Shown: positions 39,604 through 50,863 of the stretch, piece after piece | Layout of the letters: each line of letters opens with the position of its first letter | Numbering within the stretch: position 1 is the stretch's first letter | From: Nosocomiicoccus massiliensis | GTDB lineage: Bacteria > Bacillota > Bacilli > Staphylococcales > Salinicoccaceae | Direction: 5' to 3' | Length of the DNA: 64,000 bases | NCBI RefSeq assembly: GCF_002871345.2 | Contig: NZ_CP136964.1 | Coordinates: 992,001-1,056,000, forward strand | Notes under the pieces: model-generated | Seen by the model: only the letters and a program-made list of their open reading frames with translations | What the model was told of the DNA's origin: nothing | Databases searched by the model: none | Program-made: the position numbers and the translations under genes

Positions 39604-41100
39604 ATGAAACGTTCTTTGCCTTCTTTATTACTTCGTGAATTAAAGGCTGTTGAATTTTTGAACTGTTTAAATGATTCACAGTCAGTAAGTATTCAAGAAA
39701 TTTCAGAAGTGCTAAATTGCTCTTTGATTACTTCAAATAACACACTTAAAAGCATTGAAGAAAAATATCCTTATATAAAATTAATTTACTCACAGAATAC
39801 CATTAATATAAAATTCGATTTAGACGCTAATATGATTACATTTTACAGAGATATTTTTAAGCAAAGTTTGAGTGCTCATATTCTTAAAACGATTTTTTTA
39901 AATGGTCAAATTACTTCAGAAGTTCTTTCAAAAGCTCTTTATGTAAGTACTTCAACATTGAAAAGGAAAATTCAAGACTTAAACGACACTCTTCTGTTAG
40001 ATTTCAATATAAAAATTTCTTGTAGCCCTCATTCTTTTGTAGGAAAAGAAATAGATATTAGACGTTTTTTTATTAATTTTCTTAATGAACAAGATCTTTA
40101 TGAGACCTGGAATTTTATAAAACTTCCTAAAAATACTTTAAAGTTATTTATTAAAAAAGCATCTTCACTTTTTAATTTAGATGTTGACTTATCTAGAGAT
40201 TGGTTTTTAACTATACTCTTTGCAATAAATTACACACGAGTTAAACAAGGGTTTTTTATTAATAATGATATTAAGCAATTTTATTGTATTCCACAAAATG
40301 AAATTGACGAATTAATACATCATCTAAAACCTATTGCAAATCAATCTGAATTATTTTTGAGTGTAAATGAATCATTAGATATACTTAGTCCTTATTTAGT
40401 AAATCCATACTATTCTACATACTCAGAACTTGCAGACCAACGTCTTATAATAGACGAGGTAGAATATAATTATTCAAATATAGTTCGTTTAGTTAATAAG
40501 TTCTCTGATAAATTTAGCTTAAAAATTCATGATTATGAACATATTATTCTCGAGTTATATAATTCTTTAATATTTAGTAATGTCAAAAATTATAGCGAAT
40601 GTATTTTGTACAACAAATATCATAGTACCCTAACACTTTTCAAAACAGAGTTTCCTCAAATATATCAATATTTAGAATTAGAGTTTGAAAAGCTTGTCAT
40701 AGATACTTTTAAAAGAAATGATTCTGGACTAGTTCTCCATATGATATATTCATTCATTATTAATTGGAGATATCTTTTTAAGGATTTTTATTCCAAAAGA
40801 GAAAATGTAAAAGTAACTGTCATTTCCGACACTGAGTATAATCACGACCAATGGCTTGTTGAAATTTTAGAGAAAAATCTAATAGATCAAGCAAAAATAT
40901 ATAAATATCCATTTAATTCGTTTGATATCAATAATCTGGAAAGTCTATCTTCAGATATAATTGTTACAAATTTCCCCATAGATGCTATTGACGGAAAACA
41001 AATTGTACTAATTAATAATGTACCTACTATAGAAGATATCTCTAATATAAACAAATTGGTTGAATATTTAAGTTATAAATCAATAAGTGTTGATTTTTAA
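39604..41100 (+). CDS. Mga/AtxA-like PRD-containing transcriptional regulator
   Basis: 498 residues. Two N-terminal helix-turn-helix units (SIQEISEVLNCSLITSNNTLKSIEE and ITSEVLSKALYVSTSTLKRKIQDLN), then two PRD-like helical domains, then a C-terminal EIIB-like domain (VKVTVISDTEYNHDQWLVEILEKN). This is the Mga/AtxA architecture of Gram-positive virulence activators. It is divergent from the adhesin gene, its likely target. Unusually AT-rich. Confidence 0.83.
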   Translation: MKRSLPSLLLRELKAVEFLNCLNDSQSVSIQEISEVLNCSLITSNNTLKSIEEKYPYIKLIYSQNTINIKFDLDANMITFYRDIFKQSLSAHILKTIFLNGQITSEVLSKALYVSTSTLKRKIQDLNDTLLLDFNIKISCSPHSFVGKEIDIRRFFINFLNEQDLYETWNFIKLPKNTLKLFIKKASSLFNLDVDLSRDWFLTILFAINYTRVKQGFFINNDIKQFYCIPQNEIDELIHHLKPIANQSELFLSVNESLDILSPYLVNPYYSTYSELADQRLIIDEVEYNYSNIVRLVNKFSDKFSLKIHDYEHIILELYNSLIFSNVKNYSECILYNKYHSTLTLFKTEFPQIYQYLELEFEKLVIDTFKRNDSGLVLHMIYSFIINWRYLFKDFYSKRENVKVTVISDTEYNHDQWLVEILEKNLIDQAKIYKYPFNSFDINNLESLSSDIIVTNFPIDAIDGKQIVLINNVPTIEDISNINKLVEYLSYKSISVDF

Positions 41101-41139
41101 ACAATTAAATATAGTTAATAAAACATTCTTTAAATATTA

Positions 41140-41190
41140 AAATCCCCATTCCAGTATTAGTACATAATACTTACTTGAATGGGGATTATC
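41140..41190. terminator. bidirectional terminator between Mga-like gene and rpoC
   Basis: AATCCCCATTC and GAATGGGGATT pair around a 24-nt loop that can itself pair. T-runs flank both ends. Confidence 0.8.
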
Positions 41191-41200
41191 GTTTTATTTT

Positions 41201-44200
41201 TTAATTTTCTTCAACTAGTTCCGCTTCTCTCTCTTCAGCTTCTAACTGCAATCTTTCGTCTTGTCCTTCGACATCGATGTCGATGTCGCGGTATCGGTTC
41301 ATTCCTGTTCCTGCTGGGATCAATTTACCGATTATGACGTTTTCTTTCAGTCCGAGTAAGTCGTCGCGTTTTCCTTTGATTGCCGCATCTGTTAAGACAC
41401 GTGTTGTTTCTTGGAATGACGCTGCGGATAAGAAACTTTCTGTTTCAAGTGATGCTTTTGTAATTCCTAGTAATACAGGTTTTGCTGTCGCTGGTCGTTT
41501 TCTTTCTTTGAATACGACTTTGTTTGCTTCTTGGAACGTGTGGATATCTACTAACGCACCTGGGATAAGTGATGTTTCTCCTGCGTCGATGATACGTACT
41601 TTACGTAACATTTGACGCACCATTACTTCGACGTGTTTGTCGTCGATTTCTACCCCTTGTGAACGATATACTTTTTGTACTTCTTTTAATAGATATTCTT
41701 GCGTCTTGTTTAAACCTGCAACTTTTAATAAGTTCTTAGGCTCGATTGAACCGTCTGTTAGCATTTCACCTGGAGATACTTTGTCTCCTTCTTCTACGAT
41801 TACTCTCGCATTGGCTGGTGCTGTGTACGTACGTGTTTCTTCGTCACCTTTAACTTTAATTTCTTGTTGACGGTCTTTAATCATTTCGATTGAAGCGATT
41901 GTTCCTTCAATTTCTGAAATGACTGCTTCCCCTTTCGGGTTGCGCGCTTCGAATAATTCTTGGATACGTGGAAGACCCATCGTAATGTCTGATCCTGCAA
42001 CCCCACCTGTGTGGAATGTACGCATCGTTAACTGTGTACCCGGCTCACCGATTGATTGCGCCGCGATTGTACCAATCGCTTCACCGACTTCAACTTTTTC
42101 ACCAGTCGCAAGGTTTTTACCGTAACATTTCTCACATACACCGTAACGTGTGTTACATGTGAATGCTGAACGAATGACTACTGATTCAATACCTGCATTA
42201 ACGATTTCTTTTGCGATATCTGTTGTGATCAGTTCATTTGAACCAACGATGACTTCGTTCGTATTTGGGTGTCTAACCGTTTCTTTTGCGTAACGTCCTT
42301 CTAGACGGTCAAATAACGGCTCGATTACTTCTCCGCCTTCACGAATTTCTGATACTTTAAGCCCTTTGTCTGTTCCACAATCTTGCTCGCGGACGATTAC
42401 GTCTTGAGCCACGTCTACAAGTCTTCTCGTTAAGTAACCTGAGTCTGCAGTCTTAAGTGCTGTATCGGCTAATCCTTTACGCGCACCGTGTGTTGAGATG
42501 AAGTACTCGAGTACTGTTAACCCTTCACGGAAGCTTGACTTGATCGGTAACTCAATGATTTGACCTGACGGGTTCGCCATAAGTCCACGCATACCTGCAA
42601 GCTGAGTAAAGTTAGACGCGTTACCACGGGCACCAGAGTCTGCCATCATGAAGATCGGGTTAAATTTATCTAACGAATCCATCAGTTTATCTTGGATTTC
42701 GTCTTTAATATCTGTCCATAGCTTAATAACTGTGTTGTAACGCTCTTCTTCTGTAATTAAACCACGGTCATATTGTCTTTGAACTGTTTCAACTTTTTCT
42801 TCTGTCGCTTCAATAAGTTTCTGCTTGTTCGGTAAGACAACGATATCTGATACCCCAACTGTAATACCTGCACGCGTTGAGTATTTGAAACCTAAATCTT
42901 TCATTCGGTCTAACATGACTGACGTTTCAGTAATGTGGAACTTATTGAATACTTCAGCGATGATTTGACCTAAGAATTTCTTATCGAATGATTTTACAGG
43001 TTCTTGCTCTTTAAACTTACCAACTAATCCCGCTTCACCAAGGTCTTCTGCTTTGATGAAGAAACGGTCTGGCGTTTTACGCTCTAAGTTTTCACGCGTT
43101 GGTTCGTTTAAGTAAGGGAATGACGGAGGCATAATCTCGTTAAAGATTACTTTACCAACTGTCGTCATTAAGATCTTACCGCGGTTTTCTTCAGCGATTT
43201 TTTCTTCAGACATTGCACCTGTATGCACACCAATTCTCGTATGCAGTGATGCATATCCAGAGCGATATGCCATAACAACTTCTTCAAAGTCCTTAAAGAT
43301 ACGACCTTCACGTTTTGCACCTGGCTTTTCTAACGTTAAGTAGTAGTTACCAAGTACCATGTCTTGTGACGGTGTTACAACTGGTTTACCATCTTTCGGG
43401 TTTAGAATGTTTGATGCTGCAAGCATTAACATACGAGCTTCTGCTTGTGCTTCTTTTGAAAGTGGTACGTGTACCGCCATTTGGTCACCGTCAAAGTCCG
43501 CGTTATATGCTGTCGTTACAAGTGGGTGTAATTTAATTGCACGTCCCTCAACGAGTACAGCTTCAAACGCTTGGATACCAAGTCTGTGAAGTGTTGGTGC
43601 ACGGTTAAGTAACACTGGGTGTTCACGGATAACGTCTTCTAAAACGTCCCAAATTGACTCATCTAAACGTTCGATTTTATTTTTCGCGTTTTTAATGTTC
43701 GTAGCGAGTTCTCTTTTCACGAGTTCTCTCATAACGAATGGTTTAAATAGCTCTAATGCCATTTCACGTGGTAATCCACATTGGTACATTTTTAAGTTTG
43801 GACCAACGACGATTACTGAACGGCCTGAGTAGTCTACACGTTTACCGAGTAAGTTTTGACGGAAACGTCCTTGCTTACCTTTTAACATGTGTGAAAGTGA
43901 TTTTAACGGACGGTTTCCTGGTCCAGTAACTGGACGTCCACGACGACCGTTATCTATTAAAGCATCGACTGCTTCTTGTAACATACGTTTTTCGTTTTGG
44001 ACGATGATCCCAGGTGCACCGAGATCTAATAAACGTTTTAAGCGGTTGTTACGGTTAATTACACGGCGATATAAATCGTTTAAGTCACTCGTTGCAAAAC
44101 GTCCACCGTCTAACTGCACCATTGGACGAATGTCTGGTGGAATGACTGGTAGAGCGTCTAGTACCATCCACTCAGGCTTGTTTCCTGAGTTTCTAAATGC

Positions 44201-44842
44201 TTCAACGACTTCTAAACGACGAATTGCACGTGTTAAACGTTGTCCTGTCGCTGTTTCTAACTCTTCTTTTAATTGATCGAGTTCTTTATCTAAATCGATG
44301 TTTTCAAGCAATTCTTTAATTGCTTCTGCACCCATTTTAGCGTTAAATCTGTCACCGTATTCCATGTAGTAATCACGATATTCACGTTCACTTAATAAGT
44401 CACGCTTTTCAAGCCCTGTTGGACCCGGTTCGATGACGACGTATGACGCAAAGTAAATTACTTCTTCTAATGAACGTGGTGACATATCTAAAAGTAATCC
44501 CATACGTGAAGGGATTCCTTTAAAGTACCAAATGTGTGAGACAGGGGCAGCAAGTTCAATGTGCCCCATTCTCTCACGGCGTACTTTCGCACGTGTGACT
44601 TCTACACCACAGTTTTCACAAACATGTCCTTTATGGCGAATACGTTTATATTTACCACACGCACATTCCCAGTCTTTTGTTGGACCGAAAATCTTCTCAC
44701 AGAACAGTCCATCTTTTTCTGGTTTTAAAGTTCTATAGTTAATTGTTTCTGGCTTTTTAACCTCACCGCTCGACCATGAGCGAATTTTTTCAGGTGACGC
44801 CAGCCCAATTTTCATATATTGAAATCTATTTACATCTATCAT
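41201..44842 (-). CDS. rpoC: RNA polymerase beta' subunit
   Basis: 1213 residues from ATG 44842, which follows [31 protein letters not shown] is the canonical start. The zinc-binding [20 protein letters not shown], the catalytic [12 protein letters not shown] and the second zinc cluster [13 protein letters not shown] are intact. The usual L7Ae-like gene downstream is missing; an islet begins instead. Confidence 0.98.
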   Translation of the reverse strand: MIDVNRFQYMKIGLASPEKIRSWSSGEVKKPETINYRTLKPEKDGLFCEKIFGPTKDWECACGKYKRIRHKGHVCENCGVEVTRAKVRRERMGHIELAAPVSHIWYFKGIPSRMGLLLDMSPRSLEEVIYFASYVVIEPGPTGLEKRDLLSEREYRDYYMEYGDRFNAKMGAEAIKELLENIDLDKELDQLKEELETATGQRLTRAIRRLEVVEAFRNSGNKPEWMVLDALPVIPPDIRPMVQLDGGRFATSDLNDLYRRVINRNNRLKRLLDLGAPGIIVQNEKRMLQEAVDALIDNGRRGRPVTGPGNRPLKSLSHMLKGKQGRFRQNLLGKRVDYSGRSVIVVGPNLKMYQCGLPREMALELFKPFVMRELVKRELATNIKNAKNKIERLDESIWDVLEDVIREHPVLLNRAPTLHRLGIQAFEAVLVEGRAIKLHPLVTTAYNADFDGDQMAVHVPLSKEAQAEARMLMLAASNILNPKDGKPVVTPSQDMVLGNYYLTLEKPGAKREGRIFKDFEEVVMAYRSGYASLHTRIGVHTGAMSEEKIAEENRGKILMTTVGKVIFNEIMPPSFPYLNEPTRENLERKTPDRFFIKAEDLGEAGLVGKFKEQEPVKSFDKKFLGQIIAEVFNKFHITETSVMLDRMKDLGFKYSTRAGITVGVSDIVVLPNKQKLIEATEEKVETVQRQYDRGLITEEERYNTVIKLWTDIKDEIQDKLMDSLDKFNPIFMMADSGARGNASNFTQLAGMRGLMANPSGQIIELPIKSSFREGLTVLEYFISTHGARKGLADTALKTADSGYLTRRLVDVAQDVIVREQDCGTDKGLKVSEIREGGEVIEPLFDRLEGRYAKETVRHPNTNEVIVGSNELITTDIAKEIVNAGIESVVIRSAFTCNTRYGVCEKCYGKNLATGEKVEVGEAIGTIAAQSIGEPGTQLTMRTFHTGGVAGSDITMGLPRIQELFEARNPKGEAVISEIEGTIASIEMIKDRQQEIKVKGDEETRTYTAPANARVIVEEGDKVSPGEMLTDGSIEPKNLLKVAGLNKTQEYLLKEVQKVYRSQGVEIDDKHVEVMVRQMLRKVRIIDAGETSLIPGALVDIHTFQEANKVVFKERKRPATAKPVLLGITKASLETESFLSAASFQETTRVLTDAAIKGKRDDLLGLKENVIIGKLIPAGTGMNRYRDIDIDVEGQDERLQLEAEEREAELVEEN

Positions 44843-44881
44843 TGAGCGTTCCTCCCTAAAAGTCTGCTGTAAGCTCAACTT

Positions 44882-47800
44882 TTATTTCGATACAACTTCG
44901 TCTTTGTCATTATCACGTTCTGATTCTCTTTGGACGTCTTCTTCAACGACTGTGTTCATGTTCACTTCGTTGTCTTCATCATCCATAATCGACACTTCAA
45001 GACCGAGTGATTGTAACTCTTTCATGAGTACTCGGAATGATTCTGGAATACTTGGGTTCGGTAAGTTTTCACCTTTTACAATTGCTTCATACGTGTTCAC
45101 ACGACCGATTGTGTCGTCTGATTTCACCGTTAGAATTTCTTGTAACGTGTATGCTGCACCGTATGCTTCAAGCGCCCATACTTCCATCTCACCAAATCTT
45201 TGTCCACCAAACTGTGCTTTACCACCAAGTGGTTGCTGTGTAACGAGTGAGTATGGTCCAGTACTTCTTGCGTGAAGTTTATCATCAACCATGTGTGATA
45301 ATTTCAGCATGTACATAACACCGACAGATACACGATTTTCAAATGGTTCACCTGTACGTCCGTCGTATAGTACTGTTTTACCGTCTCTTGCGAGCCCTGC
45401 TTCTTCCATCGTGCTCCAAACGTCTTCTTCGTTCGCACCGTCAAATACTGGCGTTGCCATCTTAAGCCCCATTTCACGCGCTGCCATACCTAAATGAAGC
45501 TCTAACACCTGTCCGATGTTCATACGTGAAGGTACCCCGAGTGGGTTTAACATAATATCGATCGGTGTGCCGTCTGGTAAGAATGGCATATCTTCTTCTG
45601 GAAGAATTGTCGAGATAACCCCTTTGTTACCGTGACGTCCTGCCATTTTATCTCCGACTGAGATTTTTCTCTTTTGAACGATATATACGCGCACGAGTTG
45701 GTTCACTCCTGGTGATAATTCGTGACCATCTTCACGGTTAAATACTTTAACGTCTAAGACGATACCGCCTGCACCGTGTGGTACACGAAGTGACGTATCT
45801 CTAACTTCACGTGCTTTTTCACCGAAGATTGCGTGTAATAAACGGTCTTCTGGCGTTTGTTCTGTGACACCTTTAGGTGTTACTTTACCAACTAAAATAT
45901 CTCCGTCTTTAACTTCTGCACCGACGTACACGATACCACGCTCGTCTAACTTTTTCATTGCAGATTCAGAAACGTTTGGAATGTCTCTTGTGATTTCTTC
46001 AGGACCAAGTTTTGTATCTCTTGATTCTGATTCATACTCTTCAATGTGAATCGACGTATAGACGTCGTCTTTTACTAAACGCTCAGACATGATAACTGCG
46101 TCCTCATAGTTATAACCGTCCCACATCATAAATCCGACGACGACGTTTTGTCCAAGTGCCATTTCACCGTTGTCCATAGAAGGACCATCCGCTAAAATTT
46201 CTCCTTTTTCAACTTCATCGCCAAGTGATACGATTGGACGCTGAGTATAACAAGTACCTGCGTTTGAACGTTCAAATTTCACAAGTTTATATTTATCGAT
46301 TTCTTCAGTTTTCGTATAGTTTCCGTCGCCATTTTTATCGACGTAACGACGCACATGAATTTCACGCGCTTCTACGTGTTCTACAACACCTTTATAACGT
46401 GAAACAACTGCTGCACCTGAGTCTTTTGCTGTGACGTGTTCCATACCAGTACCGACGTACGGTGAATCCGGAATAAGTAACGGCACTGCTTGACGTTGCA
46501 TGTTCGCACCCATTAATGCACGGTTCGCGTCGTCGTTTTCTAAGAACGGAATACATGCTGTTGCTGCTGATACAACTTGTTTTGGTGATACGTCCATGTA
46601 GTCCATTTTATCTCTATGCATTGCTGTGTTGTTTCCACGGAAACGACAGATAACTTCTTCATTTTTAAACGTACCGTCTTCGTTTAACTCTGCGTTCGCT
46701 TGTGCGACGACAAACTGCTCTTCTTCGTCTGCAGTTAAGTAGTCGATTCTGCTAGTTACCGCATTTGTTTCAGGATCTACACGACGATATGGTGTTTCGA
46801 TAAACCCAAATTCGTTTACACGTGCAAAACTTGATAACGAGTTGATTAGACCGATGTTTGGTCCCTCTGGTGTTTCAATTGGACACATACGTCCGTAGTG
46901 AGAATAGTGTACGTCACGTACTTCCATCCCTGCTCGTTCTCTCGTTAAACCACCTGGTCCAAGTGCTGATAAACGTCTCTTATGCGTTAACTCAGCAAGT
47001 GGGTTCGTTTGGTCCATGAACTGAGATAATTGAGAGCTACCAAAGAACTCTTTAATCGATGCAATTACCGGACGAATGTTAATAAGTTGTTGCGGTGTAA
47101 TTGTGTTTTTGTCTTGAATTGACATTCTTTCACGAATGACACGTTCCATACGTGCAACACCAATACGGAATTGGTTTTGTAATAACTCACCGACACTACG
47201 TAAACGGCGGTTACCTAAATGGTCGATGTCGTCTGTATGTCCAACACCATTTAATAAGTTAAAGTAATAACTGATTGACGCGATAATGTCTGACGGAGTG
47301 ATAGATTTCACTTCTTTGTCAGGGAACGCGTTACCGATGATGTTTGTCGTTGTATCTTCATCACCATCGACGTTAGATTTAACTTTAATTGATTGAATTT
47401 CTACAGGCTCTTCTAAAATCCCGTTTTCGAATTCAAACGTTTTTAAGTTCACTGTCGTTTCAAGTTGTTCCATAATGTTGTCGAGCGTACGACGGTCAAT
47501 TGTCGTTCCTGCTTCAACGATTACTTCACCAGTTTCCGTATCTACAAGTGGCTCTGCAACGACTTGGTTGAATAGACGGTTTTGTAAGTGAAGTTTTTTG
47601 TTCATCTTATAACGACCAACTGCCGCTAAGTCATAACGCTTTGGATCAAAGAAACGTGTATATAGTAAGTTTCTTGCGTTTTCAACTGTTGGCGGTTCGC
47701 CTGGACGTAATCTTTCATATATTTCAAGTAATGCTTGATCGACTGTTTCTGTTGTGTCTTTGTCTAATGTGTTTCTTAAATATTCGCTGTCCCCTAATAA

Positions 47801-48424
47801 GTCAACGATTTGTTGATCTGTAGCGAAACCTAGCGCACGTAGTAATACCGTAATTGGCATTTTACGCGTACGGTCAATTTTTACGTAAACCGTATCTCTT
47901 GCGTCCATTTCATACTCTAACCATGCACCACGGTTAGGAATAACTGTCGCTGTGTAGCTCGTTCTACCGTTTTTATCGAGCTTATCCGAGTAATACACAG
48001 AAGGACTACGGACTAACTGAGAAACGATAACACGTTCTGCACCGTTAATAATGAATGTACCTGTATCTGTCATGAGAGGGAAATCTCCCATAAACACTTC
48101 TTGTTCTTTTACTTCACCAGTTTCTTTAATAATGAGTCTAACTTTAACTCTTAAAGGCGCCGAATACGTAGCGTCGTGGTTTTTAGCCTCATCGACGTTG
48201 TATTTAGGCTCTCCGAGTTTATAGTCGACAAACTCAAGCGAAATGTTTCCTGTGAAATCCTCAACAGGTGAGATATCCTTAAACATTTCGATTAAGCCAG
48301 ATTTCAGAAACCATTCATAAGAATTCGTTTGAATTTCAATTAAGTTCGGTAACTCCAACTTCTCTTCGATACGTGAATAGCTTCTACGTTTTGCATGTTT
48401 TCCATACTGAATCACTTGACTCAT
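44882..48424 (-). CDS. rpoB: RNA polymerase beta subunit
   Basis: 1180 residues. ATG 48424 ([19 protein letters not shown]) is chosen because the in-frame GTG 12 bp upstream is part of the GGGGTGA ribosome-binding site. The rifampicin region [33 protein letters not shown] carries the susceptible-type residues. The C-terminus is acidic. Confidence 0.98.
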   Translation of the reverse strand: MSQVIQYGKHAKRRSYSRIEEKLELPNLIEIQTNSYEWFLKSGLIEMFKDISPVEDFTGNISLEFVDYKLGEPKYNVDEAKNHDATYSAPLRVKVRLIIKETGEVKEQEVFMGDFPLMTDTGTFIINGAERVIVSQLVRSPSVYYSDKLDKNGRTSYTATVIPNRGAWLEYEMDARDTVYVKIDRTRKMPITVLLRALGFATDQQIVDLLGDSEYLRNTLDKDTTETVDQALLEIYERLRPGEPPTVENARNLLYTRFFDPKRYDLAAVGRYKMNKKLHLQNRLFNQVVAEPLVDTETGEVIVEAGTTIDRRTLDNIMEQLETTVNLKTFEFENGILEEPVEIQSIKVKSNVDGDEDTTTNIIGNAFPDKEVKSITPSDIIASISYYFNLLNGVGHTDDIDHLGNRRLRSVGELLQNQFRIGVARMERVIRERMSIQDKNTITPQQLINIRPVIASIKEFFGSSQLSQFMDQTNPLAELTHKRRLSALGPGGLTRERAGMEVRDVHYSHYGRMCPIETPEGPNIGLINSLSSFARVNEFGFIETPYRRVDPETNAVTSRIDYLTADEEEQFVVAQANAELNEDGTFKNEEVICRFRGNNTAMHRDKMDYMDVSPKQVVSAATACIPFLENDDANRALMGANMQRQAVPLLIPDSPYVGTGMEHVTAKDSGAAVVSRYKGVVEHVEAREIHVRRYVDKNGDGNYTKTEEIDKYKLVKFERSNAGTCYTQRPIVSLGDEVEKGEILADGPSMDNGEMALGQNVVVGFMMWDGYNYEDAVIMSERLVKDDVYTSIHIEEYESESRDTKLGPEEITRDIPNVSESAMKKLDERGIVYVGAEVKDGDILVGKVTPKGVTEQTPEDRLLHAIFGEKAREVRDTSLRVPHGAGGIVLDVKVFNREDGHELSPGVNQLVRVYIVQKRKISVGDKMAGRHGNKGVISTILPEEDMPFLPDGTPIDIMLNPLGVPSRMNIGQVLELHLGMAAREMGLKMATPVFDGANEEDVWSTMEEAGLARDGKTVLYDGRTGEPFENRVSVGVMYMLKLSHMVDDKLHARSTGPYSLVTQQPLGGKAQFGGQRFGEMEVWALEAYGAAYTLQEILTVKSDDTIGRVNTYEAIVKGENLPNPSIPESFRVLMKELQSLGLEVSIMDDEDNEVNMNTVVEEDVQRESERDNDKDEVVSK

Positions 48425-48483
48425 CGACAGATTCACCCCTAAAAATATTTCCCACTATTATCAACAGATAGACCTCATAAGAC

Positions 48484-48519
48484 AAAAAAGAAAACGGAAT
48501 TAAACAACTCCATTTCCTA
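48484..48519 (-). promoter_or_regulatory. attenuator-like hairpin in the rpoB leader
   Basis: Minus strand GGAAATGGA and TCCGTTTTC pair (one wobble) around a 10-nt loop and run into TTTTTTG, about 60 bp before rpoB and downstream of its promoter. Confidence 0.5.
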
Positions 48520-48604
48520 TAAACATTGACTTATTCAAAAGCTTCTACCAATACGTGCTTTCGAAAAATATACATACTTCTTGATAATAATATTCATTTA
48601 ACAA

Positions 48605-48633
48605 CTATATCACAGCTAATTTGTCAAGTCAAA
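48605..48633 (-). promoter_or_regulatory. rpoBC promoter
   Basis: Minus strand TTGACT, 17 bp, TATAGT with TGA before the minus-10. Gives a leader of about 175 nt. Confidence 0.75.
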
Positions 48634-48686
48634 TTATTATCTCTTGTAAATCTGACTGATTTCACATAACTTTGAATAACAAAAAT

Positions 48687-48716
48687 ACTCCACTAACAAA
48701 ATGTTAATGGAGTATA
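48687..48716 (-). terminator. terminator after the ferredoxin gene
   Basis: Minus strand ACTCCATTAAC / GTTAGTGGAGT with a 4-nt loop, then ATTTTTG. Confidence 0.8.
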
Positions 48717-48721
48717 TGTAC

Positions 48722-48961
48722 TTATCTATTCGCATAAAACTCTTCTGCTTTTTTGAGGTAAATTTCTTCTTCTGGTAGCATTTCTGATTCTTCGACAATC
48801 GCATCTACTGGACAAACTGCTACGCACGCACCACAGTCGATACAAATATCCGGATTGATGTAGAACTGATCTTCGCCTTCCTCGATACAATCTACAGGAC
48901 ATACGTCTACGCAGTCACCAGACTTTTCTGCTGCACACGGTTGTAAAATTACATATGCCAT
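48722..48961 (-). CDS. fdx: 7Fe-type ferredoxin
   Basis: 79 residues, close to the Bacillus/Alicyclobacillus-type [3Fe-4S][4Fe-4S] ferredoxins: MAYVILQPCAAEKSGDCVDVCPVDCIEEG followed by CIDCGACVAVCPVDAI. The clusters' Cys pattern is complete. It differs from the usual staphylococcal ferredoxin (single CIACGAC cluster). Location between rsmC and rpoB is unusual; it is closed off by its own terminator. Confidence 0.93.
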   Translation of the reverse strand: MAYVILQPCAAEKSGDCVDVCPVDCIEEGEDQFYINPDICIDCGACVAVCPVDAIVEESEMLPEEEIYLKKAEEFYANR

Positions 48962-49038
48962 AGTTCGGCCTCCTCACTGACTTCTCTTTTCTATATTTTT
49001 CATTGTACACCTATTTTCTTTAATATTAAACAATAATT

Positions 49039-49635
49039 CTAACTTACGTGTTTAATACTCTTTAAGATGTAGTAACCTTTACTCTTTTTGAGTTTTTCTA
49101 CATTTCCATATAACGTTTCTAAATGTTTTAAATATGACGGCATACCTTGCTTCTTTTGAACGACCATGTAAAACGCACCGTGATCGACTAATCGTTCATA
49201 ACTATCATTAATAATTTCAAGCACTGTATCTTTTCCTGCTCTAAACGGCGGATTCGTTACGTATAGATCAGCTTTTAACTCCATATCATCATATGTTTCT
49301 CTCTTAACAATATCAAAACTTACGTTATTGTTATGCATGTTCGTATCTAAAACACTGATTGCATCTTCATTTACTTCGACCGCAACACCGTCTCCACCAT
49401 AATGGTCGGCAAGTACGATACTCACTGGGCCGTACCCAGCCCCCATATCGATAAAGTACCCCGGACCATCATAATCTTCTAACACTGCATTTAATAATAC
49501 GTCTGTACCAAAATCAACACGATCTTTTGAAAACACACCACGATCTGTTGTGAACGTATATGTTTTACCTTTTATATTATATTTAATTTCTTTAAAATCA
49601 TGCGGTGTATCATCTGTCGTATAGTAATGTGACAT
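49039..49635 (-). CDS. rsmC: class I SAM methyltransferase, RsmC-like
   Basis: 198 residues. Rossmann motif I is YFIDMGAGYGPVSIVLAD, and the NPPF catalytic motif (VTNPPFRAGKDTVLEI) places it with RsmC-type 16S rRNA m2G methyltransferases (YbxB in Bacillus). ATG 49635 follows AAAGGAGG. Location between rplL and rpoB is conserved in Firmicutes. Confidence 0.87.
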   Translation of the reverse strand: MSHYYTTDDTPHDFKEIKYNIKGKTYTFTTDRGVFSKDRVDFGTDVLLNAVLEDYDGPGYFIDMGAGYGPVSIVLADHYGGDGVAVEVNEDAISVLDTNMHNNNVSFDIVKRETYDDMELKADLYVTNPPFRAGKDTVLEIINDSYERLVDHGAFYMVVQKKQGMPSYLKHLETLYGNVEKLKKSKGYYILKSIKHVS

Positions 49636-49654
49636 AAACACCCTCCTTTTATGT

Positions 49655-49693
49655 AGAAAAAAAAGACTTATAAACATAATGTTTATAAGTCTA
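49655..49693 (-). terminator. terminator after rplL
   Basis: Minus strand AGACTTATAAACA / TGTTTATAAGTCT (13 bp, 3-nt loop) then eight T. Likely partial, since rsmC follows without a clear promoter. Confidence 0.8.
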
Positions 49694-49709
49694 AAATATC
49701 ATATTTTAA

Positions 49710-50075
49710 TTATTTAAGCTCTACGCTAGCTCCAACTTCTTCAAGTTGTGCTTTAAGTGCTTCTGCTTCTTCTTTAGGTAATGCTTCTTTGATAACTTTA
49801 GGAGCGTTGTCAACAAGCTCTTTTGCATCTTTAAGTCCAAGACCAGTTGCTTCACGAACTGCTTTGATAACTTTGATTTTAGATGAACCTGCATCTGTAA
49901 GTTCAACGTCGAACTCAGATTTTTCTTCAGCGCCACCTTCAGCTGCGCCACCTGCTACTGCTACTGGAGCTGCTGCTGTTACACCAAACTCTTCTTCAAT
50001 AGCTTCAACTAATTCGTTTAATTCTAATACTGACATTTCTTTAATTGCTTCAATGATTTGATCTTTATTAGCCAT
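49710..50075 (-). CDS. rplL: 50S ribosomal protein L7/L12
   Basis: 121 residues. N-terminal dimer domain [32 protein letters not shown], the Ala/Gly hinge ([11 protein letters not shown]), and the globular C-terminus ([22 protein letters not shown]). ATG 50075 has GGAGG upstream; an earlier in-frame start overlaps it. Confidence 0.97.
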   Translation of the reverse strand: MANKDQIIEAIKEMSVLELNELVEAIEEEFGVTAAAPVAVAGGAAEGGAEEKSEFDVELTDAGSSKIKVIKAVREATGLGLKDAKELVDNAPKVIKEALPKEEAEALKAQLEEVGASVELK

Positions 50076-50113
50076 TATTAAATCCTCCAATTTTTAACTT
50101 TTTTAATTTTTAA

Positions 50114-50638
50114 TTATGCTTCTTCAGTTTCTTCTACTGCGTCTGTACCTTCTTCTTTTTGCTCTCCCACTGCTTTAACCGCATAAGCGAAGTTGCGCAT
50201 TGGCGCTTGAAGAACAGAAAGTAACATAGATACAAGTCCGTCTTTTGATGGTAAAGTTGCGATTGCTTTAACGCTTTCTACGTCTGCAATTTCACCTTCG
50301 ATGACACCCGCTTTAATTTCAAGTGCTTCATGCTCTTTTGAGAAGCTGTGAAGTACTTTTGCTGGAGCAATTACGTCTTCGTTTGAGAACGCAATCGCGT
50401 TTGGACCAGTTAAGTGTTCTTCTAATCCTTCGATTCCAGCTTCTTGTAACGCACGACGTACCATCGTGTTTTTGTAAACGTGGAACTCAACACCAGCTTC
50501 TCTAAGTTGTTTACGAAGTGCTGTTGCTTCAGCAACTGAAAGACCTTGGTAATCAACTACGATTGTTGAAACTGAGTTTTTGAATTGTTCCGCGATTTCA
50601 GAAACGTGTTGTTTCTTTCTTTCGATAACATTTGTCAT
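50114..50638 (-). CDS. rplJ: 50S ribosomal protein L10
   Basis: 174 residues forming the stalk base with L12. Start [21 protein letters not shown], then [20 protein letters not shown] and the L12-binding C-terminal helix, with an acidic tail. It is preceded by an L10-leader regulatory RNA. Confidence 0.97.
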   Translation of the reverse strand: MTNVIERKKQHVSEIAEQFKNSVSTIVVDYQGLSVAEATALRKQLREAGVEFHVYKNTMVRRALQEAGIEGLEEHLTGPNAIAFSNEDVIAPAKVLHSFSKEHEALEIKAGVIEGEIADVESVKAIATLPSKDGLVSMLLSVLQAPMRNFAYAVKAVGEQKEEGTDAVEETEEA

Positions 50639-50673
50639 AGTTACACCTCCGTTTTGAAAATTATCGGTGCAAT

Positions 50674-50815
50674 AAAAAAAGCACCTTTTACCCAGGGCAA
50701 AAAGTGCTCATATATTTATAAATAATATACAAGTCATTTTTGTTTGCCTCGGTAGGATTGTGTTTTAAGTCTTAGACTCCTACTGTCTTAGGTAAAACAT
50801 CTAAATTTAAATTTA
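50674..50815 (-). ncRNA. L10 leader (ribosomal protein autoregulatory RNA)
   Basis: The 225-bp rplA-rplJ gap holds a structured leader. It ends in a hairpin (GCAC...GTGC arms, 50682-50708) followed by seven T, only 35 bp before rplJ. Upstream lies the conserved AAGACAGTAGGAGTC segment typical of the Firmicutes L10 leader, where L10-L12 binds to attenuate transcription. A promoter was not clearly seen. Confidence 0.8.
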
Positions 50816-50819
50816 ATAC

Positions 50820-50856
50820 AAGAGTAAATATACCACGTACATTTACTCTTGTCAAT
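50820..50856 (-). terminator. terminator after rplA
   Basis: ACAAGAGTAAAT and ATTTACTCTTGT (12 bp, 11-nt loop); the tail is only weakly T-rich. Confidence 0.7.
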
Positions 50857-50863
50857 TTATTTT

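Noticed and set aside
46980..47100. Rifampicin-resistance substitutions in rpoB
   Set aside because: The cluster I region matches the susceptible consensus at the usual sites, including the His of THKRR and the Ser of RRLSALG.
50700..50820. A clear sigma-A promoter for rplJL
   Set aside because: The region is very AT-rich, but no pair of boxes with acceptable spacing stands out; transcription may partly come from rplA read-through.
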